A stretch of 6,870 nt of DNA from the NCBI GenBank assembly GCA_042568205.1, contig JBHPJE010000027.1:1-6870 (forward strand), given 5' to 3'. Position 1 is the first letter of the stretch; each line of letters begins with the position of its first letter. This document shows positions 1 through 6,702 of this stretch, one piece after another. Position numbers and translations under genes: made by a program. Below the pieces are notes generated by a model. It did no database searches, was not told where the DNA came from, and saw nothing but the letters and a program-made list of their open reading frames with translations. The DNA is from JAUVDZ01 sp042568205. Its GTDB lineage: Bacteria; Patescibacteriota; Gracilibacteria; UBA1369; PNNO01.

Positions 1-40
1 ATTCTTATTACAAGAGGGCCTATTCGTTCTTTGACAGTTT

Positions 41-45
41 GGAGG
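41..45 (+). promoter_or_regulatory. Shine-Dalgarno site of the radical SAM gene
   Basis: GGAGG lies 8 nt before the ATG at 54, an ideal distance, and decides that start over an in-frame TTG at 39, which would place the ribosome site inside the coding region. A second ATG follows directly at 57. Canonical sites like this are absent from the five independently started genes to the right of position 2165. Confidence 0.8.
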
Positions 46-53
46 AAGAGACA

Positions 54-1157
54 ATGATGAATGAGCAATTGATCGAGTTGAAGGCACAAATGTTGTGCCA
101 AGGTGTTAATGTGGATGACGCTGCAGTTGAGCTTTTCAGGCAGCAGAATCCATCTAACGTGAAGCGAGGTGGACTTTCGAGCGGCGGCAAGATGCAGATC
201 GGGCCGATCGTGGTGAACGCTCCGTTCTACTTCGAGCGCAAGGTTCAGATCAGGATTTCCAGGGACATGGCGAATCCGTTCGGTATCCTGATCGAACGCG
301 GTGGCGTGGTTGTGGCTTCGGGTGAAGTGATGCAGGCGCCTGAGTGGTACGTCGAGAAAGTTGACGGCATCGAGATCACTCGCATCCTCATTGCTCATAA
401 CCGGCAACTCGCTGGCTCTGTCTACGAGAACTGTGATCTCTTCAAGAGTGGAGAAGAGTGCAGGTTCTGCGTGATCAATCGCTCTGCCACCAAGAACCGC
501 GCGCAGCTCACCAAGAAGTCAGGCGAGCTCTTCGTGAAAGCTCTTCAAGCCATTGGCATGTACAACTACAACTATGGTGGTCTCTCCTTGAACGGTGGCA
601 TGACCTTCAACCAGGGTCGCGGTATTGAGCTCATCGTTCCAGTCATCGAGCAGATTCACAAGGTCTTCCCGCGGCTACCCATCGCTGTCGAGATCACCCC
701 GCCTGAGAACCTGGTATGGATTAATCGCCTACGCGAGGCTGGCTGCTCGAGTCTCATGATGAACCTCGAGTGTTGGGATGAGAAGATCCGCGAGCAGATC
801 ATCCCTGGCAAGTCCAAGTACTGCACCAAGCAGATGTACCTCAAGGCTTTCAAGCGTGCGCTTAACGTGTTCGGTAAAGGCCGCGTGACTACGTGCTTCG
901 TGGTCGGCACCGAACCCATGGAGAGCTTGAAGCAAGGTATCGAAGAGGTGATCAAGCGAGGCGTGATCCCGTCCCCTTTGGCTGGCCGCTACTTCGAAGA
1001 TGTGCCTGATTATCCGTTCGTACCGGATGTTAACTGGCGTGAGTTCCTCTGGGTGCTCAAGTTCGCTGGCGAGAAGCTGACCGATAACGGTGTGCTCTCC
1101 CGCGACCGTGCAGGCTGTGTTGCCTGCGGTATGTGCGATCTTATTCGCGATATGTAA
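54..1157 (+). CDS. Radical SAM protein of unknown substrate, resembling the MSMEG_0568-type family
   Basis: A cytoplasmic protein of 367 residues (ATG at 54). Radical SAM enzymes bind a [4Fe-4S] cluster through three cysteines and cleave S-adenosylmethionine to start radical chemistry. Here the candidate triad is Cys127, Cys136 and Cys139 (spacing C-x8-C-x2-C, ending CRFC), wider than the classical C-x3-C-x2-C. An NGGMT stretch near residue 180 fits the SAM-binding glycine motif, and VEITPPEN near 212-219 fits a TIM-barrel strand. The C-terminus carries a second cluster, C-x2-C-x2-C at Cys355/358/361, which could hold an auxiliary Fe-S cluster. An RGGLSSGGK stretch near residues 38-46, and the triad spacing, recall from memory the MSMEG_0568 radical SAM family of nitrilase-linked clusters, but no nitrilase is next door. 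Substrate unknown. GC is roughly 55%, with ATC, TTC, AAG and CTC codons favoured, against roughly 35% in the neighbours, which suggests transfer or a chimeric contig. It is transcribed alone and closed by a terminator. Confidence 0.8.
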   Translation: MMNEQLIELKAQMLCQGVNVDDAAVELFRQQNPSNVKRGGLSSGGKMQIGPIVVNAPFYFERKVQIRISRDMANPFGILIERGGVVVASGEVMQAPEWYVEKVDGIEITRILIAHNRQLAGSVYENCDLFKSGEECRFCVINRSATKNRAQLTKKSGELFVKALQAIGMYNYNYGGLSLNGGMTFNQGRGIELIVPVIEQIHKVFPRLPIAVEITPPENLVWINRLREAGCSSLMMNLECWDEKIREQIIPGKSKYCTKQMYLKAFKRALNVFGKGRVTTCFVVGTEPMESLKQGIEEVIKRGVIPSPLAGRYFEDVPDYPFVPDVNWREFLWVLKFAGEKLTDNGVLSRDRAGCVACGMCDLIRDM

Positions 1158-1180
1158 TCCTCCAAACTACTTACACTATA

Positions 1181-1219
1181 ACCGGGGCATACTAAATAGT
1201 GTGTCCCGGTTCCCTTTTT
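1181..1219 (+). terminator. Rho-independent terminator after the radical SAM gene
   Basis: The arms 1181-1193 and 1198-1210 form a 13-bp stem (11 Watson-Crick pairs and two G-U wobbles) around an AAAT loop. The base of the stem is the GC-rich ACCGGG/CCCGGT, followed by TCCC and a run of five T ending at 1219. It works on the plus strand only, because no T-run flanks it on the other strand. It isolates the radical SAM gene from the recombinase. Confidence 0.9.
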
Positions 1220-1237
1220 ATTGTGCAAAATACTCGC

Positions 1238-1244
1238 AGGAGGT
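1238..1244 (+). promoter_or_regulatory. Shine-Dalgarno site of the recombinase gene
   Basis: AGGAGGT, a seven-base match to the anti-Shine-Dalgarno sequence, lies 11 nt before the ATG at 1256. The spacing is slightly long, but no other start fits. I see no convincing -35/-10 pair between the preceding terminator and this site; AATACT at 1229-1234 is a weak -10 candidate without a -35 partner. Confidence 0.75.
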
Positions 1245-1255
1245 AAAATAAGCAC

Positions 1256-2162
1256 ATGAACAAACTTTCTCATCATTTACGCAAATTTTTAGAGCATGTT
1301 GAGGTTGGTAAGAATCAATCTCTGAAAACTATTGAGAATTATCAACACTATCTTGGTAGATTTTTGGAGTGGTATGGGGACAAAAAGCCAAATCAAATTA
1401 GTTTGAATGACATTCACAAATATCGGCTTTATTTAAACCGATACGAAGATGATCGGGGACGCACATTGGGCACCAAAACTCAGAATTATCATGTGATTGC
1501 TCTTAGAGCTTTCCTGAAATATCTCACAAAAAATGACATCCAAACTCTTGCTCCCGAAAAAATTGATCTTCAGAAAATTCCAGAGAGAACTGTTGAATAT
1601 TTGACTCGAGAAGAACTCGAGCGATTATTTTCAGTTATGCCGCGTTAAAGGTCTACGTAATCGTGCGATTGTTGAAACTTTATATTCGACTGGGCTTCGT
1701 GTTTCAGAGCTCGTGAGTTTAAATTGTTCTCAGATTGATTTGAAGCGAAAGGAGTTTATGGTCAGGGGTAAAGGCAAAAAGCCACGTATAGTTTTTTTGT
1801 CTGAGCGTGCTTGTACTTTTATTAAAGAATATTTAAATGAACGTAATGATAATTTTGACCCGCTTTTTATTAATCATGGTCGTAGTCGAAAAGGGGATGA
1901 CATCACTTTAAGTGAAAAAAAGCGACTTACAACTGTGACTATTCAAAATATTGTAAGAGGAGCAGCTTTAAAGGCTGGGATCATTAAAAAAGTAACTCCT
2001 CATGTTTTAAGGCATTCATTTGCAACCGAACTTTTATTAAATGGAGCGGATATTCGATCAGTCCAGGAAATGCTTGGACATTCTTCAATCACGACCACTC
2101 AAATTTATACGCACGTAACTAATAAGCGGCTCCGTGAAATTCATGAGAAGTTTCATCGTTAG
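1256..2162 (+). pseudogene. XerC/XerD-type tyrosine recombinase, interrupted by a frameshift
   Basis: Xer recombinases resolve chromosome dimers or integrate mobile DNA by strand exchange through a 3'-phosphotyrosine. The two reading frames together give about 301 residues, the normal Xer length. Residues 1-130 (1256-1645) hold the SAM-like core-binding domain and begin the linker (YLTREELERLF). That frame meets TAA at 1646. The catalytic domain continues in the +1 frame from about 1647 (KGLRNRAIVETLYSTGLR) to TAG at 2160. All catalytic residues are there: Arg in GLRVSEL (1698-1700), Lys in RGKGKK (1770-1772), His and Arg of HVLRH (2001 and 2010), His of LGHSS (2079) and Tyr of IYTHV (2106-2108). 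Most relatives have a residue such as Ile before KGLR, so a 2-nt loss near 1646 is as plausible as a 1-nt gain. The C-terminus (THVTNKRLREIHEKFH) is XerD-like. With no other damage, this is a recent mutation, an assembly error or, less likely, programmed frameshifting. XerC, XerD and phage-type integrase cannot be separated here. Confidence 0.85.
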
Positions 2163-2164
2163 GA

Positions 2165-3646
2165 TTATTTCCTTAACATCTTAAGTTGTTCTTTTGATAC
2201 TGCTTTTGTTGCAAATAAAGCTATGCTATAAACCGCAGCACCAACAGGAACCAACACTAGGATATTCCAGTTTTGAATCCATTCAAATGTAGGGGCTCGA
2301 AGAAAATAAACAACAACTCCCATTAAGCCAACAGATAAAACTATTCGTGCAGCTCTTCCAAGGTGAATTGTAAAAGGTAGAAACCGTTTGACGGTAATAA
2401 ATACTAAAATAAACACAAGAACCTCTGAAGCCACCGTTGCCAATGCAGCTCCGATAAATCCATAAGTAGGAATAACAATTAAGTTAGCAATCACGTTAAA
2501 TAAAGCACAAATTCCATTTATCCAGACAAGCTGCGCCTGCTTTCCTATAGCGATTAATGTGAAGTTGAAGATTACGTTTAGAGCAATCAAAACAAATGAA
2601 AATAAAACAATCTGCAACGCCACATCCGATCCACTAACCAATCCATTAAAACCAGAAACAAACTCAGGTTTTGCAATTAAATGGATTAAAGGCACTGACA
2701 AAATAAATCCTCCAACCAAAAAAGGCAGAGCTAAAATTAATTGAAAATCAAAAACATATTGAATAATTTGCTTATAAGAATCACGTTTTTCTTTTATATG
2801 CCTAGTCAAAGTTGGCAATACTGCATTCATGAAATAGATCGGAAGAATCGACAAAGCTTCCAATAACCTAGCTGCAACACCATAAAGTCCTGCTTCTTCT
2901 CTTCCTCGAATATTGAACACCAAAATTGCATCAGCTCTAAAGTAAATATTGCTTAAAAATAGTGCTAATCCATACGGGGCGGCTTGTTTTAATAAGTATT
3001 TAATTCGGTCCCCATCCCATCTAAACCTCACAGGTGTATATCGACGAATCACAAAAAGTGTAAACACTAGCATTGCGAAATTTCCTATTACTCCAGCCAC
3101 AAACAAGTGGTAGAAACCTGTTGCAGTATCAAGAGTAAACAGCACATATGCAACTAAAAACATGTATCCGACCTGAATAATTTTACCAAAAATCTGAGCA
3201 GTTGCTGCATATTGCATTTTGTACTTCTCTTGAAGAACCGAGGTCAATGTTCCATTTATTAAAGCCACAAATGAAGCAGTAGTCGCAATCATAATCGCAA
3301 AAGGAATTTGCGTTCCCTGATGCGAAGGAATCAAAAATCCACCAACCATCACACCAGCCAAAACAATCAATCCAACCAGCACTCGAATAGTCAAAATATT
3401 GCCTAAAATCTTCGGTATATTTTTCTCGTCGCGGGACATCTCTCTAACCGCAATTGTATATAATCCAAAATCAGCAATGATCGCAAATAAAGCCAAAAAT
3501 TCGTATACATTCGTGTATTCACCATACTTTCCAACGCTCAAATATGAAGTAATAATCTTAATTACAGCAAGACTCAGGAGGCCAACTCCGGCTCGTCCCA
3601 TTATCTGAAAAGCTGTATTTGATAGTATTTTTCTGGCTGTGCTCAT
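2165..3646 (-). CDS. Polysaccharide/lipid-linked oligosaccharide flippase (Wzx/RfbX-like, MOP superfamily)
   Basis: An integral membrane protein of 493 residues with about 14 predicted membrane helices spread over its whole length and a short basic C-terminus, matching the usual size and fold of Wzx-type flippases. These move undecaprenyl-linked sugar repeat units from the inner to the outer face of the membrane. The N-terminal helix followed by GEYTNVYEFLALFAIIADFG and a conserved REMSRDE loop is typical of the polysaccharide biosynthesis protein family. The ATG at 3646 (MSTARKIL) is preferred over the upstream GTG at 3700, because the longer form would read through the likely -10 box and add an unrelated hydrophobic stretch. 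Its stop lies 2 nt from the stop of the convergent recombinase, with no terminator between. It stands divergently to prfB. No glycosyltransferases are visible nearby, so the cargo is unknown; MurJ-like lipid II transport is a less likely alternative. Confidence 0.85.
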   Translation of the reverse strand: MSTARKILSNTAFQIMGRAGVGLLSLAVIKIITSYLSVGKYGEYTNVYEFLALFAIIADFGLYTIAVREMSRDEKNIPKILGNILTIRVLVGLIVLAGVMVGGFLIPSHQGTQIPFAIMIATTASFVALINGTLTSVLQEKYKMQYAATAQIFGKIIQVGYMFLVAYVLFTLDTATGFYHLFVAGVIGNFAMLVFTLFVIRRYTPVRFRWDGDRIKYLLKQAAPYGLALFLSNIYFRADAILVFNIRGREEAGLYGVAARLLEALSILPIYFMNAVLPTLTRHIKEKRDSYKQIIQYVFDFQLILALPFLVGGFILSVPLIHLIAKPEFVSGFNGLVSGSDVALQIVLFSFVLIALNVIFNFTLIAIGKQAQLVWINGICALFNVIANLIVIPTYGFIGAALATVASEVLVFILVFITVKRFLPFTIHLGRAARIVLSVGLMGVVVYFLRAPTFEWIQNWNILVLVPVGAAVYSIALFATKAVSKEQLKMLRK

Positions 3647-3655
3647 AGCGGATAA

Positions 3656-3661
3656 ATCATA
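3656..3661 (-). promoter_or_regulatory. -10 box of the flippase gene, close to the start codon
   Basis: Reading the minus strand, TATGAT is followed by exactly 9 nt (TTATCCGCT) and then the ATG at 3646. Transcription starting about 7 nt downstream would leave a leader of about 3 nt. A TG directly precedes the hexamer, but one base off the usual extended -10 position, and no good -35 is seen at 16-18 bp, so this is the weakest of the three similar promoters. Confidence 0.5.
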
Positions 3662-3690
3662 CAGAAAACATGCAAAAAATAATAGTTGAA

Positions 3691-3719
3691 TTGTAATCAC
3701 CCGCGTGCATAAGTATACT
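3691..3719 (+). promoter_or_regulatory. Sigma-70-type promoter of prfB-def
   Basis: TTGTAA (3691-3696, four of six bases of the -35 consensus) and TATACT (3714-3719) are separated by 17 bp. The -10 box ends only 9 nt before the prfB ATG at 3729 and the spacer holds no Shine-Dalgarno site. The expected start at A3726 would give a 3-nt leader, hence an almost leaderless mRNA. Confidence 0.7.
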
Positions 3720-3728
3720 TAGAACACT

Positions 3729-4844
3729 ATGCACGAACTTAAAGAAAAACTTGAATTAGCTAAGTCTGAAATCGCGAAAGCTCTTAAAACTATTGATCCA
3801 AATGAGCTTAAAGATCGCGCAACACAGCTTGAAACTCTTATGAATGAGCAGGGTTTTTGGGATGACAATGAAAAGGCGCAAAAGATCAGCCAAGAAGTCT
3901 CAGAACTTCAGAAAATTATTGAAAATTGGGAGACAATTGAACGTGATTGCGATGAGCTTTTAGGGCTTGTTGAGGTGACTTCTCCTGAAGATGACCCCAA
4001 AGGAGCTGAAGAATTGCACAAAATGGTTGAGAAATTTGATCAAAAGTGGAAAGACCTTGTTATCACTTCGTTTTTAAGTGGAGATTATGATAAAAATAAT
4101 GCAATTCTCTCTATCCATGCAGGAACTGGAGGAAAAGATGCAATGGATTTTGCAGATATGCTTTTAAGAATGTACCTAAGATATGCAGAAAAACGCGGAT
4201 TTCAAACCGAAATACTTGATCGCTCTGATGGTGAAGAGGTTGGTCTCAAATCTGCGACTATTATGATAAAAGGATATCTTGCTTATGGATATTTGAAGTC
4301 AGAAAATGGCGTTCATAGGCTGGTTAGATTGTCTCCTTTTAACACAAAACATACTCGTGAGACTTCATTTGCATTGATCGAGATCTTGCCAGAGATAGAC
4401 ATGAGTAAAGCGCTTGATATAGACGAAAATGACCTACGCATAGACACTTTTAGAGCAGGTGGGCATGGTGGGCAATCAGTAAATACAACTGATTCAGCAG
4501 TAAGAATTACACACATCCCTACAGGCCTCACTACTCAGTGTCAAAATGAACGTTCTCAACTTCAAAATAAGGAACATGCTATGAAAATTCTTCATGCAAA
4601 ATTGCAGCAATTAATGCAAGAGCAAGCAGCTGAAAATTTGAATGAAATCAAAGGCGGACGTAAAGAAATCAAGTGGGGAAGCCAAATTCGAAGCTATGTT
4701 CTTCATCCATATACAATGGTAAAAGATCACAGAACAAAATATGAAACTTCAAAAGTAGAAGAAGTACTTGACGGCGACATAGAAGGTTGTATAAGATCAT
4801 ATCTTGAGCAAAACTTTGAGGCTCCTAAAGCAGATTTATCATGA
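3729..4844 (+). CDS. prfB: Peptide chain release factor 2
   Basis: RF2 recognises UGA and UAA stop codons on the ribosome and triggers hydrolysis of the finished peptide. The 371-residue protein has the usual order: a helical N-terminal domain (1-110), the codon-recognition region with the RF2-specific SPF tripeptide at 202-204, and the catalytic GGQ at 247-249 inside RAGGHGGQSVN, followed by the conserved DSAVRITHIPTG stretch. Most factors read SGAGGQ or SGPGGQ here, so Gly-His before GGQ is a small departure. The ATG at 3729 is the first possible start, since an in-frame TAG lies at 3720. Unlike many bacterial prfB genes, the region corresponding to codons 20-30 has no in-frame UGA, so the classical RF2-controlled frameshift is missing. 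The gene ends in TGA, one of its own target codons, and overlaps def by ATGA. Its presence shows that UGA is a stop codon in this organism. Confidence 0.96.
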   Translation: MHELKEKLELAKSEIAKALKTIDPNELKDRATQLETLMNEQGFWDDNEKAQKISQEVSELQKIIENWETIERDCDELLGLVEVTSPEDDPKGAEELHKMVEKFDQKWKDLVITSFLSGDYDKNNAILSIHAGTGGKDAMDFADMLLRMYLRYAEKRGFQTEILDRSDGEEVGLKSATIMIKGYLAYGYLKSENGVHRLVRLSPFNTKHTRETSFALIEILPEIDMSKALDIDENDLRIDTFRAGGHGGQSVNTTDSAVRITHIPTGLTTQCQNERSQLQNKEHAMKILHAKLQQLMQEQAAENLNEIKGGRKEIKWGSQIRSYVLHPYTMVKDHRTKYETSKVEEVLDGDIEGCIRSYLEQNFEAPKADLS

Positions 4845-5308
4845 CAGTTCTAAAAATACAAACCGGTTCAGATAATCCTATCTTAAGAGAAAAGTCGACA
4901 CCAATCGATAATATTGATAAATCCATAAAAAAACTTGCCAAGGATATGCTTGAAACAATGAACGCTAATAATGGACTTGGTATTGCTGCCCCTCAAGTTG
5001 GTGTAAATAAGCGAATGTTTATCACAACAATCAATCAGGGCACTGACCACGAAGGTCTTATTACAATGATAAATCCAGTAGTAGAATTTACCAATGACGA
5101 ACTCGAGGAAGGCGAAGAAGGTTGCCTAAGTCTCCCTGAACTTTTCAAGCCGGTTACTCGTCATAAATTTGTAAGAGTTAAATATAAAGATTTAAAAAAT
5201 AATAATCACATCCTCGATCTTGAAGGATTGAACGCTCGTGTTATCCAGCATGAGACAGACCATCTCGACGGCATTCTTTTTATCGACCGAGTTGACGAAG
5301 TTATCTAA
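4841..5308 (+). CDS. def: Peptide deformylase
   Basis: This metalloenzyme removes the formyl group from the N-terminal methionine of new proteins at the ribosome exit. The 155-residue protein carries all three signature motifs: GLGIAAPQ at 45-52 (Gln52), EGCLSLP at 93-99 (metal ligand Cys95) and QHETDH at 136-141 (ligands His137 and His141, catalytic Glu138), followed by LDG. Its length is at the short end of the normal range, without the longer C-terminal helix of E. coli-type enzymes. The ATG at 4841 overlaps the stop of prfB as ATGA, and no Shine-Dalgarno site lies at a usable distance, so translation is probably coupled to prfB by re-initiation. The two genes form one transcription unit, both acting on nascent chains. 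No terminator follows; instead the 3' end contains the -35 box of the next gene. Confidence 0.96.
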   Translation: MTVLKIQTGSDNPILREKSTPIDNIDKSIKKLAKDMLETMNANNGLGIAAPQVGVNKRMFITTINQGTDHEGLITMINPVVEFTNDELEEGEEGCLSLPELFKPVTRHKFVRVKYKDLKNNNHILDLEGLNARVIQHETDHLDGILFIDRVDEVI

Positions 5309-5320
5309 ATATGTTAAAAT
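5292..5320 (+). promoter_or_regulatory. Sigma-70-type promoter of the unknown gene at 5343
   Basis: TTGACG (5292-5297, five of six bases of the -35 consensus) and TAAAAT (5315-5320) are separated by 17 bp, with TGT just before the -10 as in extended -10 promoters. The -35 box lies inside the last codons of def. The expected start near A5327 gives a leader of about 16 nt. Confidence 0.75.
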
Positions 5321-5326
5321 ATAGGC

Positions 5327-5342
5327 AGTAAAAATAAAAAAT
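5327..5342 (+). other. A-rich leader without Shine-Dalgarno site (5343 gene)
   Basis: The predicted leader is almost all A with two or three T and no purine-rich ribosome site. It contains TAAAAATAAAAA (5329-5340), repeated exactly in the leader of the unknown gene at 6789. A-rich, unstructured leaders can favour initiation without a Shine-Dalgarno pairing; that role here is inferred. Confidence 0.5.
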
Positions 5343-5849
5343 ATGGGAAATCCAGAAGCAAAAAGCATTGGAGATAAAATTAAAAAAACTCCACAATATA
5401 AAAAGGGCGAGAAAGTAGCCATTGAATTTTATAAAACACACTTTGATTCAAAATCAGTACCTACAAAAGAACTTACAAGATTCAATAAGTTTTATTATGC
5501 AGCATTAAATCGGGCTAATAAAGAAATTGATAGTGTAAGTGAAAAAGATGCATACAGAAAGAGCCAATTAACAACTCTTAAAACTAAGATTGAAGGTGTT
5601 TATGCAATGTTAAAAATACAAATAAGATTAACAATTAGAGATGCTAGAGAGAGCTTTGTTCAAGAAGGTGCCCTTAGCTATACATCAACTGATAAAAACT
5701 CAATTCGCGCATTTTTTGGAAGACAAGGGAATAAACTGGAACCAAAAACTGGAGCATACGAGCATCAAAAAGAATTTAACAACGCTATTAAATTGTTAGT
5801 TAATAGACATTTAATTGATTTGAAAGTATTGAGAAATAAAATTAAATAA
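5343..5849 (+). CDS. Lysine-rich protein of unknown function
   Basis: I do not recognise this 168-residue protein. It has no signal peptide, membrane helix or cysteine pattern; it is strongly basic (about one residue in seven is Lys) and looks mostly helical. Visible landmarks are an N-terminal KIKKTPQYKKGEK stretch, a central helix-like region (about 49-110) mixing Lys/Arg and Glu, a Ser/Thr-rich break (ALSYTSTDKNS, about 110-120), FFGRQGNKL and a basic C-terminus ending LRNKIK. That it is a real gene is supported by a near-consensus promoter, an uninterrupted frame and codon use like its neighbours. It could bind nucleic acid, on charge alone, but nothing specific shows this. Its stop overlaps the stop end of the convergent FemAB-type gene by 8 nt. 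The A-rich leader links it in style to the unknown gene at 6789. Confidence 0.75.
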   Translation: MGNPEAKSIGDKIKKTPQYKKGEKVAIEFYKTHFDSKSVPTKELTRFNKFYYAALNRANKEIDSVSEKDAYRKSQLTTLKTKIEGVYAMLKIQIRLTIRDARESFVQEGALSYTSTDKNSIRAFFGRQGNKLEPKTGAYEHQKEFNNAIKLLVNRHLIDLKVLRNKIK

Positions 5850-6693
5850 GTCCTCGCACCCATTTCACCACTCGCATCACAAAGTACCAAAATGGCTTAA
5901 ATACAAGCTCTTTGGCTTCAGCATATTCGTAAACTTCTCCTCCAAATTTACGTTTAAAAGCAGTCACACCCTTCCATGGATGATTTGCCACCCCTTCCGG
6001 AGCGATTCCTAAAAAGTCATAATATTTGCAGCCTTTTGATTTTGCCTCGCGAATTGTGTGCCATTGTAAAAGATATGGAGCCATGACATTTCGATGTTCG
6101 TTTGATGATGCGCCATAATAATAAACTGCAGTGTCTTTATAAAAAGTTGCGATCACTCCAGCGATGATTTGGCCTTCATACTCAGCATAATAGAGTTTTG
6201 CTCCATCCACCATTTCGATCATTTTTTGGTAGAACTCTTTATTGTGCCCTGAGAATTTATCACGCTCAGTTGTTTGTTTTAGGATTTTGAAGAATTTGCT
6301 GGCGTCACTTGATTCGCTGATCGCAACTCCTTTTTTTTCAGCAAGTCGGATGTTGTATCGGCCTTTTTGTTTCATTTGGGCTAAAATTTCGTGTTCGGAT
6401 TTTGTGAGATCGATGATTAAAGTTGTGTCTGGTTGATAATGTGCGTGGGCCGGTCGCAAACGTTTATCGAAATCGTGTTTTTGATAAGGATGTTCAAATC
6501 GCGCGAAAACAGCTCCTGTACGTTTTGCTAAATCAGTTAAATCAAGGATCTCTCCACGATTAACGTAAAGCCAGCATTTGCCCATAGGTAAGGGCATTTT
6601 TTGCACAAAAATCCCGTCAATTTCATAGAAATTCTCACTTTTAGCTGACTTTCTGAATTCCGCCCAATTTTTTGTCTGTTCAATGTAATGCAT
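5842..6693 (-). CDS. FemA/FemB/FemX-type aminoacyl transferase (peptidoglycan bridge family)
   Basis: FemAB proteins carry amino acids from aminoacyl-tRNA onto lipid II or peptidoglycan stem peptides, using paired GNAT folds in the cytoplasm. This 283-residue protein shows the family pattern: QPDTTLIIDL at 87-96, the conserved KGRYNIRLAEKKGV helix at 110-123, the second GNAT half with YYYGASSNEHRN at 191-202 and APYLLQWHTIREAKSKG at 205-221, YDFLGI at 225-230 and FKRKFGG at 246-252. The coiled-coil arm of S. aureus FemA is absent, as in the shorter FemX-like members. A basic, hydrophobic C-terminal stretch (FWYFVMRVVKWVR) may lie on the membrane. The ATG at 6693 is preferred over an in-frame ATG at 6723, because the TATAAT box falls between them. 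The amino acid and acceptor cannot be told from sequence. No mur or tRNA-dependent partner is adjacent, though the flippase upstream in the window is also an envelope gene. Confidence 0.88.
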   Translation of the reverse strand: MHYIEQTKNWAEFRKSAKSENFYEIDGIFVQKMPLPMGKCWLYVNRGEILDLTDLAKRTGAVFARFEHPYQKHDFDKRLRPAHAHYQPDTTLIIDLTKSEHEILAQMKQKGRYNIRLAEKKGVAISESSDASKFFKILKQTTERDKFSGHNKEFYQKMIEMVDGAKLYYAEYEGQIIAGVIATFYKDTAVYYYGASSNEHRNVMAPYLLQWHTIREAKSKGCKYYDFLGIAPEGVANHPWKGVTAFKRKFGGEVYEYAEAKELVFKPFWYFVMRVVKWVRGLI

Positions 6694-6702
6694 AGCGGAC
6701 GC

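Noticed and set aside
31..36. Perfect TTGACA as a -35 box before the radical SAM gene
   Set aside because: A -10 at 16-18 bp would fall on or after the ATG at 54 (AATGAT/ATGATG), inside the coding start and past the Shine-Dalgarno site, so it cannot drive this gene as annotated. The stretch TTCTTTGACA also recalls a boxA antitermination element, but one short match is not enough.
656..1276. Open frames on the minus strand across the radical SAM gene
   Set aside because: They are shadows of a GC-rich gene with strong protein motifs on the plus strand; they have no promoter or ribosome site and no recognisable domain.
1637..1652. Programmed +1 frameshift to express the full recombinase
   Set aside because: The P-site codon CGU would have to re-pair on GUU, which is poor, and there is no prfB-like CUU-UGA site or internal Shine-Dalgarno element nearby. 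Mutation or assembly error is simpler.
2172..2185. Hairpin CTTAA-CATC-TTAAG followed by a T-rich stretch, as a terminator of the recombinase
   Set aside because: The stem is only 5 bp with a single G-C pair and lies inside the 3' end of the flippase gene, too weak for an intrinsic terminator.
3647..3700. GTG start at 3700 giving the flippase 18 extra residues
   Set aside because: The extension would be translated through the likely -10 box and overlap the prfB -35 region; the ATG at 3646 begins with the usual short basic N-terminus before helix 1.
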